A stretch of DNA of 64,000 nucleotides from Argyresthia goedartella (taxonomy: Eukaryota; Arthropoda; Insecta; Lepidoptera; Argyresthiidae). Position 1 is the stretch's first letter, and each line of letters begins with the position of its first letter. The stretch is from NCBI GenBank assembly GCA_949825045.1, contig OX463816.1:14565579-14629578 (forward strand). The letters are read 5' to 3'. Position numbers and translations under genes: made by a program. The notes under the pieces are model-generated. The model was not told the DNA's origin. It ran no database searches and saw only the letters and a program-made list of their open reading frames with translations. Below are positions 62,896 through 64,000 of the stretch, piece by piece.

Positions 62896-63539
62896 TAAAT
62901 AAGAAATTTCTTTTAAAACTTCAAAGAAAAAGAAAATTCTTTATCAATAACTACGTTCCTGCAGTGGTAGCTGTAACAAATATAGCTGTGAGTACACGAG
63001 TATGAGTGTTACTCAGTAATACAAGACAAACGTTGTCCCTCTAAAGTAAGTATTTCGTGCGCTTTCCTTTCGCTCCTCGAGTCTGTCTTTTGCCCTTTTC
63101 GGGAGAAAGCCTTCTTGTCACAATCGTTACGTGTAACAATACCCTTTTGACAAGCTCAGCTCACCGGAGATGAAGAGTTTGCAACTACGAGAGGTCTGAA
63201 GAACTTTCAGCTTTCAGTTTCAGCACAACTGCAGGAAATAAGACTATAGCCTCGGTTGAATGGCTAGACTACGGGCAGGTCAAATTCGCATTTCATTTAC
63301 AAATTATTTTTCGTTGTTTCTAGCTTTTCTCACTAATTAATTAACGTCTCTATCAGATAACTAAAGAGGTAGAGCTGTGGTCATCTACGGCATCAGGCCG
63401 CGGTTGGGAATTATTTTCTTAGGCTCTCCTTAGATTAAAATAAAAATAAATGAGTAAGTACATAACAGAGTACATTAAGATCGACAAGATATCCTTATAC
63501 GACTGTGAAATCACAAAGAAATTGATATATCCAAGACTC
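62896..63539. other. No gene seen
   Basis: Non-coding by inspection; no matched repeat. Confidence 0.35.
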
Positions 63540-64000
63540 GAGATTTTTAGAGATCCAAACCCTGAGGGTGCCAAACGGGACCCTATTACTTAGCCTCCGC
63601 TCGCCGTCCGTCCGTCTGTGTGTATGTCCGTCAGCCGGCTGTATCCAATGAAAAACCGGTTAAGTGCGAGTTGGACACGAGCACCGAGGGTTCCGCACAA
63701 ATCGCATTTTTTTGTGAAGCAACTACAAATTTGCGGCTTTTTCTTTTAGTTATGCTAAAAGAACTTACTTGATACTTTTTTGTAGATTTTGTTGAGAGTA
63801 TCAAGCAAAATCAGCAAAATTTTGACATAAACGGCGGTATCTATTGATTACGTTGACTGCAGAGCTGAGTTGTCGATATTTACTTCCATTGCAATATATA
63901 TCATATTTACGCGTTTATGAGAAAAACGGTCGGACAGACAGACGGACAACGAATGCCGTTCGCGTGTGAGCCCGACCCGCACTTGACCAATTTTTCAAAT
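63540..64000. repeat. Dispersed GACGGACGG repeat, two pieces head to head
   Basis: 63555-63645 is the end in minus orientation (CCAAACGGGACCCTATTACT, CCGTCCGTCCGTC). 63650-63995 is a plus-oriented copy (AAAAACCGGTTAAGTGCGAG, GAGGGTTCCGCAC, GGTCGGACAGACAGACGGAC), cut by the window edge. Confidence 0.6.

Overview
The window looks like nuclear DNA of an insect, most probably a moth or butterfly. The reasons are short exons with GT..AG introns on an AT-rich background, a very high density of small inverted-repeat elements, tRNA-derived SINE sequence, Jockey/CR1/RTE-type non-LTR retrotransposons, a BEL/Pao LTR element, and host genes of insect type (a CLIP-domain serine protease and a classical short-chain dehydrogenase). 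The order is inferred from repeat types recalled from memory, not from a search. No rRNA, genuine tRNA gene or CRISPR array was seen.

Host genes, all on the minus strand: (1) 2668-3032, the first two coding exons of a nucleoporin Nup214-like gene that runs off the left edge. (2) 7616-11328, a complete four-exon short-chain dehydrogenase/reductase of 302 residues, with a 52-bp tandem duplication across its stop codon. (3) 18890-34757, a complete six-exon secreted CLIP-domain trypsin-like protease of 501 residues, with a long Q/N-rich linker and a 9.3-kb intron full of transposons. (4) 60117-60324, a terminal exon of an unrecognised Cys-containing protein, possibly with a tiny first exon at 60523-60545.

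The rest is mostly mobile DNA. 1-1640 is an RNase H-bearing non-LTR retrotransposon 3' half. 3600-7381 holds an RTE tail and a decayed Jockey-like element. 8.2-17 kb holds stacked MITEs, including a Harbinger-type MITE nested in another MITE, and a SINE. 20-25.5 kb holds arrays of short repeat units in inverted orientation and a CR1-like element with a second, antisense retrotransposon inside it. 36-44.4 kb holds fold-backs, an 84-bp minisatellite, retrotransposon fragments and more MITEs. 44710-51949 is a young, 5-bp-TSD-flanked BEL/Pao element with gag and a broken pol. 53.3-58 kb is a satellite-like array followed by a nest of at least four retrotransposon pieces, one with an exact 11-bp target duplication. 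58779-59732 is an inverted-repeat element carrying convergent remnants of a SAP-domain gene and a THAP-domain exon. 60633-62142 is a Tc1-like transposon with an intact DD34E transposase.

The observations most worth following are the SAP/THAP element; a short GC-rich core shared by MITEs with at least four unrelated terminal repeats; the Harbinger MITE that retains the start of a MADF-like ORF; the intact Tc1 transposase; the in-frame TAG between gag and pol of the BEL element; and the unidentified exon at 60.1 kb.
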